Part shown: positions 8,551 through 15,920 of the stretch, one piece after another
Layout: each line of letters starts with the position of its first letter
How positions within the stretch are numbered: the stretch's first letter is position 1
Assembly: GCF_016025525.2 (NCBI RefSeq)
Contig: NZ_JACSGR010000003.1
Location: 1 to 64,000 of the forward strand
From: Eikenella glucosivorans
Lineage (GTDB): Bacteria; Pseudomonadota; Gammaproteobacteria; Burkholderiales; Neisseriaceae
Reading direction: 5' to 3'
Length of the DNA stretch: 64,000 nucleotides
The notes under the pieces: model-generated
What the model was told of the DNA's origin: nothing
The model's database searches: none
Seen by the model: the letters and a program-made list of their open reading frames with translations, nothing else
Position numbers and translations under genes: made by a program

Positions 8551-9441
8551 ATGGATACCCTACTCAGCATGAAAGTGTTTTGCCAAGTGGTGCACAGCGG
8601 CAGCTTCACCCGCGCCACCGAGCAGCTCGATATTTCCGTGCCCATGGCCAGCAAACACGTGGCCCACCTCGAACGCAGCCTCAACGCCCGCCTGCTCTAC
8701 CGCAACAACCGCCGCCTCAGCCTCACCGAGCAGGGCGAAGCCTACTACCGCGACTGCCTCGCCGCGCTCGACATGCTCGAGCAGGCCGCCGCCCGCGCCG
8801 CCGGCAGCACCGCCCGCCCGCAAGGCCGCCTGCGTGTGAGCATTCCCGTGTGGTTTGCCAACCCGGTGTTTGCCGGCTGGATGAGCGAATACCGGCAGCG
8901 CTACCCCGAAGTCTCCCTCCAGCTCACGCTCACCAACCACAGCGTGAACCTCGACGGCGACGGCGAAGACATCGCCCTGCGCCTCTCCAAACAGCCCGCG
9001 GAAAACCTGATTGCCCGCACGCTGGCCGAAATCGAGTTTTACCTCGTGGCCGCCCCCGCCTATCTCGCCGCACACGGCACGCCCGCCGCCCCGCAGGATT
9101 TGGCCGCGCACCAAGCCATCCTGCCCAGCTACACCGACGTATCCAGCCTGCCGCTGCGCCGCGCCGGAGAAACGCATACCGCCGAGCTGCAGGCCGCCGT
9201 GTACAGCAACAACACGCAGATGATCTACCAAATGGTGTGCGCCGGCGCCGGCGTGGGCTACCTGCCCGAATGGCTGCTGCGCGCCGACCTCCAAACCGGC
9301 CGCCTGCGCCGCCTGCTGCCGGATTACCAAACTGCGCCGATGCCGTTTTACGCGGTTTACACCCAGCGCAAACTCTTGAGTGCCAAGGTGCGCAGTTTTA
9401 TTGATTTTATGGTGGAGAAGGCGGGGATGGAGGCTGGCTGA
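8551..9441 (+). CDS. LysR-type transcriptional regulator
   Basis: This 296-residue LysR regulator has a helix-turn-helix at about residues 1-60 (FTRATEQLDISVPMASKHVAHLERSLNARLLYRNNRRLSLTEQG) and a substrate-binding domain after about residue 90. The DNA-binding region and the phrase GRLRVSIPVWF are of the CrgA/DsdC-like subgroup common in Neisseriaceae and Gammaproteobacteria. CrgA of Neisseria sits beside a quinone reductase gene; here the divergent neighbour is a DoxX protein, which would fit a redox-linked role (inference). An inverted DUS pair after the stop probably ends the transcript. Confidence 0.85.
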   Translation: MDTLLSMKVFCQVVHSGSFTRATEQLDISVPMASKHVAHLERSLNARLLYRNNRRLSLTEQGEAYYRDCLAALDMLEQAAARAAGSTARPQGRLRVSIPVWFANPVFAGWMSEYRQRYPEVSLQLTLTNHSVNLDGDGEDIALRLSKQPAENLIARTLAEIEFYLVAAPAYLAAHGTPAAPQDLAAHQAILPSYTDVSSLPLRRAGETHTAELQAAVYSNNTQMIYQMVCAGAGVGYLPEWLLRADLQTGRLRRLLPDYQTAPMPFYAVYTQRKLLSAKVRSFIDFMVEKAGMEAG

Positions 9442-9460
9442 AAAATAGCGCGGCGGAATA

Positions 9461-9505
9461 AAAAGGCTACCTGAAAACCGGTGTTGGATTTTCAGGTAGC
9501 CTTTT
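9461..9505. terminator. Inverted DUS pair, bidirectional terminator
   Basis: AAAAGGCTACCTGAAAA and its complement are separated by 11 nt, giving a 17-bp stem with A- and T-rich ends. It lies between the convergent LysR and SUKH genes, so it can serve both. Confidence 0.75.
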
Positions 9506-9577
9506 ATACGGTTCGGCAGCCTGCCGGGTACACATACCCAATCTATGACTTTTGGTTTTCAGGTAGCCTTTGGGCGT

Positions 9578-10024
9578 TTAAGCTGCGCTGCTGGCATGGC
9601 GCAGGAAGGCTTCGAGGCTTTCGGCTTCTCGGGTGCAAGCGCCGCTGTCGTGGTCGGGCAGCCATACTGCGCCGTTGTGCAGCACGAAATAGTTGCCGCT
9701 GCCGTCGCCGGCGAAGGCGATGCCCTGTTGCAGCAGGCCTTCTGGCAGGGAGGGGCTGTCGGCAAAGTATTGGCGCAACCATTGCGTGTTTTCGATCACT
9801 TGCGGCAGGCTGTCAATTTCGATGCCGAGGTCGCAGCCGCCGCCGAAGCGCAGCAGCAGGGCGCGGTACAGGCTGGGGAACGTGGTGCCGAGCAGTTGTT
9901 CGGCGGCGGCAATCTCGGCTTCGGTAACAGGGCTGCCTGAGAGGAGCTCGTCTGCCAAGCCGCCTTGTTCGGCGTATGCGGTGCGGATGTGGGCTTCGAG
10001 TTGGCTGAGGAAGGTTTGGGGCAT
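9578..10024 (-). CDS. SMI1/KNR4 (SUKH) family protein
   Basis: This 148-residue protein fits the SUKH superfamily: an early helix with VTEAEIAAAEQLLGTTFPSLYRALLLRFGGG, then a central region, then FAGDGSGNYFVLH and a C-terminal FLRH helix. The core motif is the P-x-x-Y-R followed by a glycine-rich turn. Many bacterial SUKH proteins are immunity proteins of contact-dependent or polymorphic toxins; others are of unknown role. No toxin gene or CDI/T6SS component is adjacent, so an orphan immunity role is only a possibility. The start at 10024 precedes a spacer with degenerate DUS copies. Confidence 0.75.
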   Translation of the reverse strand: MPQTFLSQLEAHIRTAYAEQGGLADELLSGSPVTEAEIAAAEQLLGTTFPSLYRALLLRFGGGCDLGIEIDSLPQVIENTQWLRQYFADSPSLPEGLLQQGIAFAGDGSGNYFVLHNGAVWLPDHDSGACTREAESLEAFLRHASSAA

Positions 10025-10255
10025 GGGTTTCCTTGGGGAGGGTGTAGGGTGTCGGGGCTACTTGAAAAAACAGGAGGCTGGAAACCGGCTTTGTTTGGAG
10101 CCTGTTTAAACTGTGTTGCAGCTGCGTTCTAGCGAAATCCGCTTCGCGCATTTTAGCTCCGCAGAAACTCCCTTTGCTCGTTTTCAAGTAGCCTTTGGGC
10201 GGGAGGGCAGGCTACCTGAAAAATAATAAAGAGGAATGGCGGCCGGCCTTTGCTT

Positions 10256-11476
10256 TCAGCGCGCTGCCCTGTCCAGCCACACCCGCCGCGAGAGGGTGAA
10301 CAGCAGCGTGATGCCGCACAGGGTGGAGGCCAGCATCATGGCGGGCATGATGCGCGCGCTGCCGTCGTGCAGCTGGGTGGTGAGGAAGCCCATGGCGGCG
10401 GCAATCAGCACCTGGCTGGAAATCAGCACGCCGTTGGCGCTGCCGCCCTCGGCCTTGAAATAGCCCATGAAGCAGGCCTGCGTGTTGGCCACAATCAGCC
10501 CCTGCGTGCCCACCGACACCATCACCAAGGGCGCCAGCAGCCACAGCGGCGGCCGGGCCAAACCCTGCGTGAGCAGCACCATCAGAAGGTTGGCGCAGAG
10601 CTGCACCGCAATGCCGATGAGCAGGATATTGGCCGGATTGCTGCCGCTTTTCAGCCGCCAGGCCGTGATGCGGTTGAAGAACACCATGGTGACGATATTC
10701 AGGCCGAACACCAGCGTGTAGAGGCCGTTGCCCAAGCCGTAGAACTTCATATACAGCGAAGGCGATTCGGTGAGGAATGCGAACATCGAAGAAAAGCTGA
10801 AGGCCTGCAAAAACAGAAAACCCAGCGACTGCGGCTTGGCAAACACGCTGCGGTAGCCCGTGAAGATGATCGAGAGCGGCGAGCCGGCCGGCCGTGCCGC
10901 CGGGCGCGTGGCCGGCAGGAAACGCCATTGCAGCAGCCACACCGCGCCCGCATAGGCCGACAAAAACACAAACACCGCCCGCCAGCCGCCGAGGGCCTGC
11001 ATCAGCCAGCCCACCATCGGCGCCAGAATCGGCGCCGCCATCATGATCACCCCGATCAGCGCAAACATCTGCGCCGCCCGCCGCCCCTCATAGTGGTCGC
11101 GCACAATCGCCCCGCCGCTCACCGCCACCATGCCCGCACCGAAAGCCTGCACCATCCGCAGCAGCATCAGCTGCGGCAGCGTTTGCAGCGCAATCAGCCC
11201 CGAGCTAGCCAGAATATATAAGCCCAGCCCCAAGAGCACCACCGGCCGCCGCCCCTTAAAGTCTGATAACACCCCGCCCAGCAGCACCCCCGCCGACTGC
11301 CCCACCAGGAAAATGCTCAGGCTCTGCTGGATATCGGTTTCGCGTACGCCCAAGCTGGCCGCCATCGCCGGCACGGCGGGCAGATAGGCATCAATGGAAA
11401 ACGGCATCACCGCGGCCATGGCGGCCAGGAGCAGCGCCATTTGCGTGTCGGAAAGGCGGGGGGAATCGGAGGTCAT
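10256..11476 (-). CDS. Bcr/CflA family drug-resistance MFS exporter
   Basis: This 406-residue protein has 12 predicted membrane helices and the start typical of Bcr/CflA exporters (PFSIDAYLPAVPAMAASLGV). The MFS motif A between helices 2 and 3 reads GVLSDFKGRRPVVLLGL, and RMVQAFGAGMVAVSGGAIVRD is the drug/proton antiporter motif region. Such proteins export substrates such as bicyclomycin, sulfonamides or peptides/cysteine with proton exchange. The substrate here cannot be told. A small membrane protein gene lies 42 bp upstream on the same strand and may share its transcript. Confidence 0.9.
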   Translation of the reverse strand: MTSDSPRLSDTQMALLLAAMAAVMPFSIDAYLPAVPAMAASLGVRETDIQQSLSIFLVGQSAGVLLGGVLSDFKGRRPVVLLGLGLYILASSGLIALQTLPQLMLLRMVQAFGAGMVAVSGGAIVRDHYEGRRAAQMFALIGVIMMAAPILAPMVGWLMQALGGWRAVFVFLSAYAGAVWLLQWRFLPATRPAARPAGSPLSIIFTGYRSVFAKPQSLGFLFLQAFSFSSMFAFLTESPSLYMKFYGLGNGLYTLVFGLNIVTMVFFNRITAWRLKSGSNPANILLIGIAVQLCANLLMVLLTQGLARPPLWLLAPLVMVSVGTQGLIVANTQACFMGYFKAEGGSANGVLISSQVLIAAAMGFLTTQLHDGSARIMPAMMLASTLCGITLLFTLSRRVWLDRAAR

Positions 11477-11518
11477 CGGGGGAGCAATATCGGAGGGAAG
11501 AGGGAAAATCCGGGAAAT

Positions 11519-11791
11519 TCAGCGCACAAAGTAATACGCCACATAGCCGCCGAAGGCCAGCAGCGGCAAGAGCTGCCACAACGCGCGGCGCTTGGCCGGC
11601 ACATCCTGCCGCAAATGCGCCGACACCAGCGCAAACAGCACATATTTCAGCAGGAACACGCCGGCGCAGCTCATCACCACGCCATTGAGCAGATAGCCCG
11701 TGGCATCGGTCGCCGGATTCAGCGCAAACCATAGCGCCAGCAGCAGCGGCACCAGGCAGACGGCCAGCCAGCTTCGTAGGGAGGGAGACAT
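11519..11791 (-). CDS. Hypothetical small membrane protein
   Basis: This 90-residue protein has three hydrophobic segments (about residues 7-25, 31-58 and 70-88) and no recognised domain. Between segments two and three is a short charged loop (SAHLRQDVPAKRRALWQ). It is upstream of and codirectional with the Bcr-type exporter, so the two may be co-transcribed. No function can be assigned. Confidence 0.6.
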   Translation of the reverse strand: MSPSLRSWLAVCLVPLLLALWFALNPATDATGYLLNGVVMSCAGVFLLKYVLFALVSAHLRQDVPAKRRALWQLLPLLAFGGYVAYYFVR

Positions 11792-12109
11792 AAATATTCC
11801 TTTTTGATGGGTGGTGTGGCGGCGGCAGGAGGCTACCTGAAAATGTATGGGTTACCTGAAAAAAGGCTACCTGAAAAAGGCAAACATCTTTATTTTGCAT
11901 CGCGGTAATCGTTGCCTTCGCTTTGCGAAGCCTTCGATTTTTCAGGTAGCCTATTATATCCCCGATTGCCACCCAAGCAGAATGCGCCGCCGCATCGCGT
12001 ATGCGATAGCCGCAATTTATCGAGCGCGCGCCGCCGCTGCCGCCCGAATGGTTATTCTATTGGGCAGGCTATATAATCCCGCCAGTTTCACCGCACAAGC
12101 CCGCCCGCC
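11792..12109. repeat. Intergenic block of DUS copies
   Basis: The 318-bp spacer between divergent genes holds three exact or near-exact DUS in about 50 bp (from about 11830 to 11878) and another facing the other way near 11940. Between them is a degenerate copy of the window's GCTTCG-type repeat. No gene is supported. TATAAT at 12072-12077 lies 33 bp before the acetyltransferase gene and is its likely -10 box. Confidence 0.7.
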
Positions 12110-12604
12110 ATGAGCCTCATCACCCACCTGCGTCCGGCACGCATTCAAGACTGCGAACATATCTACAACGCCCACCAATACGCCGTGCGCTACACCTGCG
12201 CCCGCAACTACAGCGAAGAAGTGCTGCAAGCCTGGCTCGCCCTGCTCAGCCCCGACAGCTACCTCGACACCCTCGGCGACGAGCGCAAGCGCCTGTGGGT
12301 AATCGAATTCAGGCAGCACATCCAAGGCTTCTTCCAAATCAACCTGCAAGAATCCCAGCTCGATGCGCTGTATGTGCACCCCTTCGTGCAGCGCCAAGGC
12401 CTCGGCACCGCCCTGCTCGGCCGCGCCGAAGAGCTGGCCTACCAAAGCGGCCTGGGCATGCTCAAGCTCTACGCCTCGCTCAATTCCGAGCCCTTCTACC
12501 TGCTCAACGGCTACCAGCCCCTGGGCGAAGCCGTGCTGCCGCTCAACCCGCAGGTGGGCATCGAATGCCGCCTTATGCGCAAGCTGCTCACCGACTGCCG
12601 CTGA
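12110..12604 (+). CDS. GNAT family N-acetyltransferase
   Basis: This 164-residue single-domain GNAT protein has the acetyl-CoA-binding motif A, LDALYVHPFVQRQGLGTALLGRAEELA (about residues 83-110), with the Q/R-x-x-G-x-G/A pattern. FYLLNGYQPLGE follows near residue 128. The family transfers acetyl groups from acetyl-CoA to amines; the substrate is not evident. It stands just upstream of two lipoprotein genes in the same direction (29-bp gap), so they may be co-transcribed, with no obvious shared role. Confidence 0.82.
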   Translation: MSLITHLRPARIQDCEHIYNAHQYAVRYTCARNYSEEVLQAWLALLSPDSYLDTLGDERKRLWVIEFRQHIQGFFQINLQESQLDALYVHPFVQRQGLGTALLGRAEELAYQSGLGMLKLYASLNSEPFYLLNGYQPLGEAVLPLNPQVGIECRLMRKLLTDCR

Positions 12605-12633
12605 AACACCCGCCCCCCAACAGAGGAACCCAA

Positions 12634-13095
12634 ATGAAGAAAACCGCCTTCGCCGCCTTATTCGGCAGCCTTTTGCTTGCCGGCTGCCTATCCGTCCCCC
12701 AGCCCACCGTGCTGCACATGAGCGAACTGCGCAACAAAGATTTCGGCCGCTATCCCGGCAATTACCAGCAAATCATCCGGCGCCACCTCGCGCAAAACCT
12801 GATCGACCCCGAATCCGCGCGCATCGGCAGCTTTACCCCGCCGCGCAAATACCTGCGCATCGATGAAACCCGGCTGACCGCCAGCGGGCTTGATTTCCGC
12901 GCCTATTATGCCGCCTGCGTGCGCGTGAATTCCAAAAACCGCTACGGCGGCTACACCGGCTGGCAGGAGCACGTATATTTCATCCGCAACGGCGAAATCA
13001 TGCTCGGCGGCGATCCGTTTCACGTAAAATGCGGCAGCACGGAAGACTTCATCCTTTCCGTATCGCCTCTGGCCAACGTGAAAATCGAACCTTAA
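12634..13095 (+). CDS. Putative lipoprotein, first of a paralogous pair
   Basis: This is a 153-residue protein with a lipoprotein signal peptide whose lipobox ends LLAGC (Cys18). The mature part has YPGNYQQIIRRHLAQNLIDPESA and the segment NRYGGYTGWQEHVYFIRNG. The adjacent downstream gene encodes a clear paralogue sharing both regions. The family, known only as conserved hypothetical lipoproteins, has no assigned function that I can name. The start at 12634 follows a CAGAGGAA ribosome site. It may be transcribed with the acetyltransferase gene 29 bp upstream. Confidence 0.75.
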   Translation: MKKTAFAALFGSLLLAGCLSVPQPTVLHMSELRNKDFGRYPGNYQQIIRRHLAQNLIDPESARIGSFTPPRKYLRIDETRLTASGLDFRAYYAACVRVNSKNRYGGYTGWQEHVYFIRNGEIMLGGDPFHVKCGSTEDFILSVSPLANVKIEP

Positions 13096-13119
13096 ATCAC
13101 CACATCAAAAGGAAACCAC

Positions 13120-13614
13120 ATGCAAAAGCCCCTTCTCGCCGCCCTCATCGGCAGCACCCTGCTCGCCGGCTGCTACAGCCTGCCCACGCCCACCGCCATC
13201 ACCATGGAGCAAATCCGCAGCTACGACGGCTACGGCAGCTACCCGCGCAACTACGAGCAGCTCATCAAACGCCACCTGCGCCAAACCCTGGTTGATCCCA
13301 ACTCCCTGATGCTGGACGGCATTTCCCGCCCGCTCAAATTCGTGCGCTTTGAGCGCCGAAGCCTCCCCGTGAAAACCCACACCCCCATCCGCACCATCAG
13401 CGGCTATGTGGTGTGCGCCCGCTTCAACGCCAAAAACCGCTACGGCGGCTACACCGGCTGGCAAGAGCAGCCCTACCTCATCCGCGACGGCAAAGTGTAT
13501 GACAACGTGTTCGGCACCGAATGCGTGAGCCGCGAAGAGCCCGTGGTGTCCGTGGAAGCCGGCTCATATATCAAAGTGTTTGAAAACGGGAAAGAAATCA
13601 GGGTAAACCCCTAA
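13120..13614 (+). CDS. Putative lipoprotein, second of a paralogous pair
   Basis: This 164-residue lipoprotein also has a lipobox ending LLAGC (Cys18). It shares with its upstream neighbour the segment YPRNYEQLIKRHLRQTLVDPNS and the motif NRYGGYTGWQEQPYLIRDG, so the pair arose by tandem duplication. A cysteine pair (in VVCARFNA and GTECVS) is conserved between the two and may form a disulfide. Spacing from the upstream stop is 24 bp with an AAAGGAAA ribosome site, so the two are one operon. Function unknown; an outer-membrane or periplasmic location is inferred from the lipobox. Confidence 0.75.
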   Translation: MQKPLLAALIGSTLLAGCYSLPTPTAITMEQIRSYDGYGSYPRNYEQLIKRHLRQTLVDPNSLMLDGISRPLKFVRFERRSLPVKTHTPIRTISGYVVCARFNAKNRYGGYTGWQEQPYLIRDGKVYDNVFGTECVSREEPVVSVEAGSYIKVFENGKEIRVNP

Positions 13615-13644
13615 GCGCCTTGAGGCTACCTGAAAATCTGTTTG

Positions 13645-13741
13645 CCGGTTTCACTTCGTTGAAGCTCACGTTTTAGCTTCGCAGAAATTCGTTTCACTCG
13701 TTTTAGCTCCGCAGAAACTCGCTTCGCTCGTTTTCAGGTAG
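13645..13741. repeat. About 30-bp GCTTCG-type repeat units ending in a DUS
   Basis: Three units of the pattern AGCTTCGCAGAAA...CTCGTTTT stand in tandem; the last TTTT is also the first part of a DUS (13729-13741). The same composite element occurs at many other intergenic sites in the window, for example 7463-7592, 26330-26443 and 34660-34712. Confidence 0.75.
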
Positions 13742-13775
13742 CCCGAACCCCATTCAGCCTATTGAAAGCGCCGCC

Positions 13776-14336
13776 ATGAAAATCCCGCCAATTTTGCTCG
13801 CCCTGTTCGCCCTGCCTGCCTGCACCTATCTCGACGGCCCAGGCGGGCGCTTCTTTTCGCTCGATCTGCCGGTGGAAAGCACCCACACCGTCAGCCGCAC
13901 CGTGCGCGTGGATGCCGCCCCCGGCACCACCGTGATCATGAGCGAAAGCTCCCCGCTCGATGGCTACTACCGCCCCGCGCTGAATCCTAACGGCGGCCGC
14001 ACCCTGCTGCGCCAAGCCGCAAGCAACGATTGCCTCAGCCTCGAGCGCGGCAGCGTGCCCGCCTATCTGGTGAGCCGGGCCTGCCACGGCCGCACCAACC
14101 AGCAGTTTATGTTTAACGGCCCGCGTTTGAGCGTGAACGGGCTGTGCCTGGAAGCCATGGGCGGCGTCGGCAGCCCGGTGGCCGCCGCAGCCTGCCACCA
14201 CGGCCAAAGCCAGCACTGGATCGCCGAGGGCGACCACATCCGCAGCGCCGCCAACGGCTTGTGCCTGGAGGGCAGCGGCGGCGCGGTGCGCCTGCAATAT
14301 TGCAACAACGGCATGGGGCAGCGGTTTTATCGCTGA
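13776..14336 (+). CDS. Lipoprotein with ricin-type lectin domain
   Basis: This 186-residue protein has a lipobox ending ALPAC (Cys16). The C-terminal part (about residues 75-186) has the repeated short pattern of a ricin-B beta-trefoil: cysteine-containing SNDCLSLERG, VNGLCLEAMGG and ANGLCLEGSGG, each followed by a Q-rich turn (NQQFMF, SQHWIA, GQRFYR). Such domains often bind galactose-type sugars, so a surface or periplasmic carbohydrate-binding lipoprotein is inferred. Binding specificity cannot be read. An inverted DUS pair follows the stop. Confidence 0.72.
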   Translation: MKIPPILLALFALPACTYLDGPGGRFFSLDLPVESTHTVSRTVRVDAAPGTTVIMSESSPLDGYYRPALNPNGGRTLLRQAASNDCLSLERGSVPAYLVSRACHGRTNQQFMFNGPRLSVNGLCLEAMGGVGSPVAAAACHHGQSQHWIAEGDHIRSAANGLCLEGSGGAVRLQYCNNGMGQRFYR

Positions 14337-14360
14337 AACTTGGTTTGTCGCAGGCAAGGG

Positions 14361-14406
14361 AAAGGCTACCTGAAAATGTGCGCGCACGATTTTCAGGTAG
14401 CCTTTT
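14361..14406. terminator. Inverted DUS pair terminator
   Basis: AAAGGCTACCTGAAAA and its complement flank a short loop between two convergent genes; the right arm ends in a T run. Confidence 0.7.
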
Positions 14407-14418
14407 TGTTACAGGAAA

Positions 14419-15267
14419 TTATTCGCCGGATTGTGTTTGCCTGCCCAATGAGTTCCACAAGTTTTTGCTGTGGGCGCTCATCAGGCAGGTGCTGAAGAAA
14501 AGGGCGCACAGGAATAGATAGCTATGGCGGGTGCGGGTGATGGTTTGCTCGTAGGAGCGCTGAAAATAGGCACTATTGATGGCTTTCCCTTCGGATGATT
14601 GGATTTCGGTAACGAGATTCACAAATTGACCGTGGTAAAAGACGGGTTGGAATTTCAAATGGAAGGATTGGCCGTAAAAATCGTTCCAATATTTGCTGAA
14701 GGCATCTTTTAAATCCTGAGTGCAATGTTCTGCGCCGAAAATGCCGCCGCAGCTCATGGTAATGCGGATGCCGTTGTCTTGAACAATGTCGAAGTCACTT
14801 CTGGGCGGGTTGCCGGGGGCTGCTGTTTTGGCTGGCCCGGGGGTTTTTCTCCTATGGGGTTCGGGTGTGGCTATCCCGCGTTCGTTATAGTAAAAGGTAG
14901 CATTATCAGGCCAATTTGGTTTGCCGGACAGGGTTTGCACATTATCCGCGTTGAAACGGATAGGCATAATACTTTTGGTTTGCGAGGAAAAAAGATATGC
15001 GGCATAAATTGCCGTTAAAAATATGAATGAAGAAAACAATAATCTGGATTTAACGGAGAAGTTGCCAAGTCTGGCTCGGCCTTTGCCGAAGATGATATTG
15101 ATGATGCTGAAGATAATGGCTACATCAATGATGAATAGGGAGTGCAACCCGATGAGAAGCTGGGTAGTGGCGAATAGGTTGGAGAAGAAGAGGAAATAGA
15201 GGAAGCCGGCAATGTGCAATAGACACATTGCCAAGGTTGCTATGCCGATAACTTTCTTCTTTTTCAT
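14419..15267 (-). CDS. Hypothetical multi-pass membrane protein
   Basis: This 282-residue protein has three hydrophobic helices in the first 95 residues. A long soluble region of about 150 residues follows, beginning with a proline-rich linker (PEPHRRKTPGPAKTAAPGNPP), and a last hydrophobic segment lies near residues 246-263. Two cysteines (MSCGGIFGAEHCTQD) could pair. No family is recognised. Base composition is visibly more AT-rich than the neighbouring genes, which hints at a different history. Confidence 0.6.
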   Translation of the reverse strand: MKKKKVIGIATLAMCLLHIAGFLYFLFFSNLFATTQLLIGLHSLFIIDVAIIFSIINIIFGKGRARLGNFSVKSRLLFSSFIFLTAIYAAYLFSSQTKSIMPIRFNADNVQTLSGKPNWPDNATFYYNERGIATPEPHRRKTPGPAKTAAPGNPPRSDFDIVQDNGIRITMSCGGIFGAEHCTQDLKDAFSKYWNDFYGQSFHLKFQPVFYHGQFVNLVTEIQSSEGKAINSAYFQRSYEQTITRTRHSYLFLCALFFSTCLMSAHSKNLWNSLGRQTQSGE

Positions 15268-15320
15268 ATTTTTATTTATATGGGAAATATTGGCATTATG
15301 GAGCTAAAGGGAGAGCGTTC

Positions 15321-15665
15321 TCAACGCCGGTGTTCGATAGAAATATTGCCGCGAATCGGCACGGCGGGGCGCCAGTTGCCGGTGCAGATGGTGGAGCCGG
15401 CGGTGGTTTGGCAGCTGCGGTGTTCGGTGTAGCCGATGCCGCCGCGGCTGTATTGCTCGGTGGTTTGGATTTGGCCGCCGCCGTATTGGCTGCCGCCGTT
15501 GTAGAAGTAGTAGCTGCGGCTGGGGTAGTAGGCGGGGGCGTCTTCCGGCCAGGTGGAGTAGTAGCCGGAATAGGGGTTGATTTGCAGGTTGATCTGGGTG
15601 TGGGTTTCGGCTGCGGCGGCGCCGCTGAAAAGGGCGGCGCAGATGAGGAGCAGGGTGGGGCGCAT
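15321..15665 (-). CDS. Small secreted protein
   Basis: From the ATG at 15665 (preceded by GGGAG) this is 114 residues with a clean signal peptide, cleaved after about AAAA-ET. The mature protein is short and rich in Tyr, Gly, Ser and Gln (SGYYSTWPEDAPAYYPSRSY), with two cysteines around QTTAGSTI. It is predicted to be periplasmic or extracellular. No family is recognised. The frame extends upstream to 15701, but no signal-like N-terminus or ribosome site supports that start. Confidence 0.6.
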   Translation of the reverse strand: MRPTLLLICAALFSGAAAAETHTQINLQINPYSGYYSTWPEDAPAYYPSRSYYFYNGGSQYGGGQIQTTEQYSRGGIGYTEHRSCQTTAGSTICTGNWRPAVPIRGNISIEHRR

Positions 15666-15920
15666 GATGGTCTCCCGAAGGTGGAAAAGTGGTGCTGCCA
15701 AGCGGCGGCGGGAGTGCTATAGTTGAACCGTTCCTTCCCGCGGGCGGCGGGATATGCCGTTTTGCCTGAGTTGGAAGGATAATTGCTATATTAATCACAG
15801 CCTGCCGGCACAAGTTTGCCCGGCGGTGTGTTGATTATATAACTGTTTGCCGGGAAACGGTTTATGCTTTACACAGCGTTTCCCTTTCCCGATAACGCCA
15901 AATATTTTTCAGGTAGCCCT

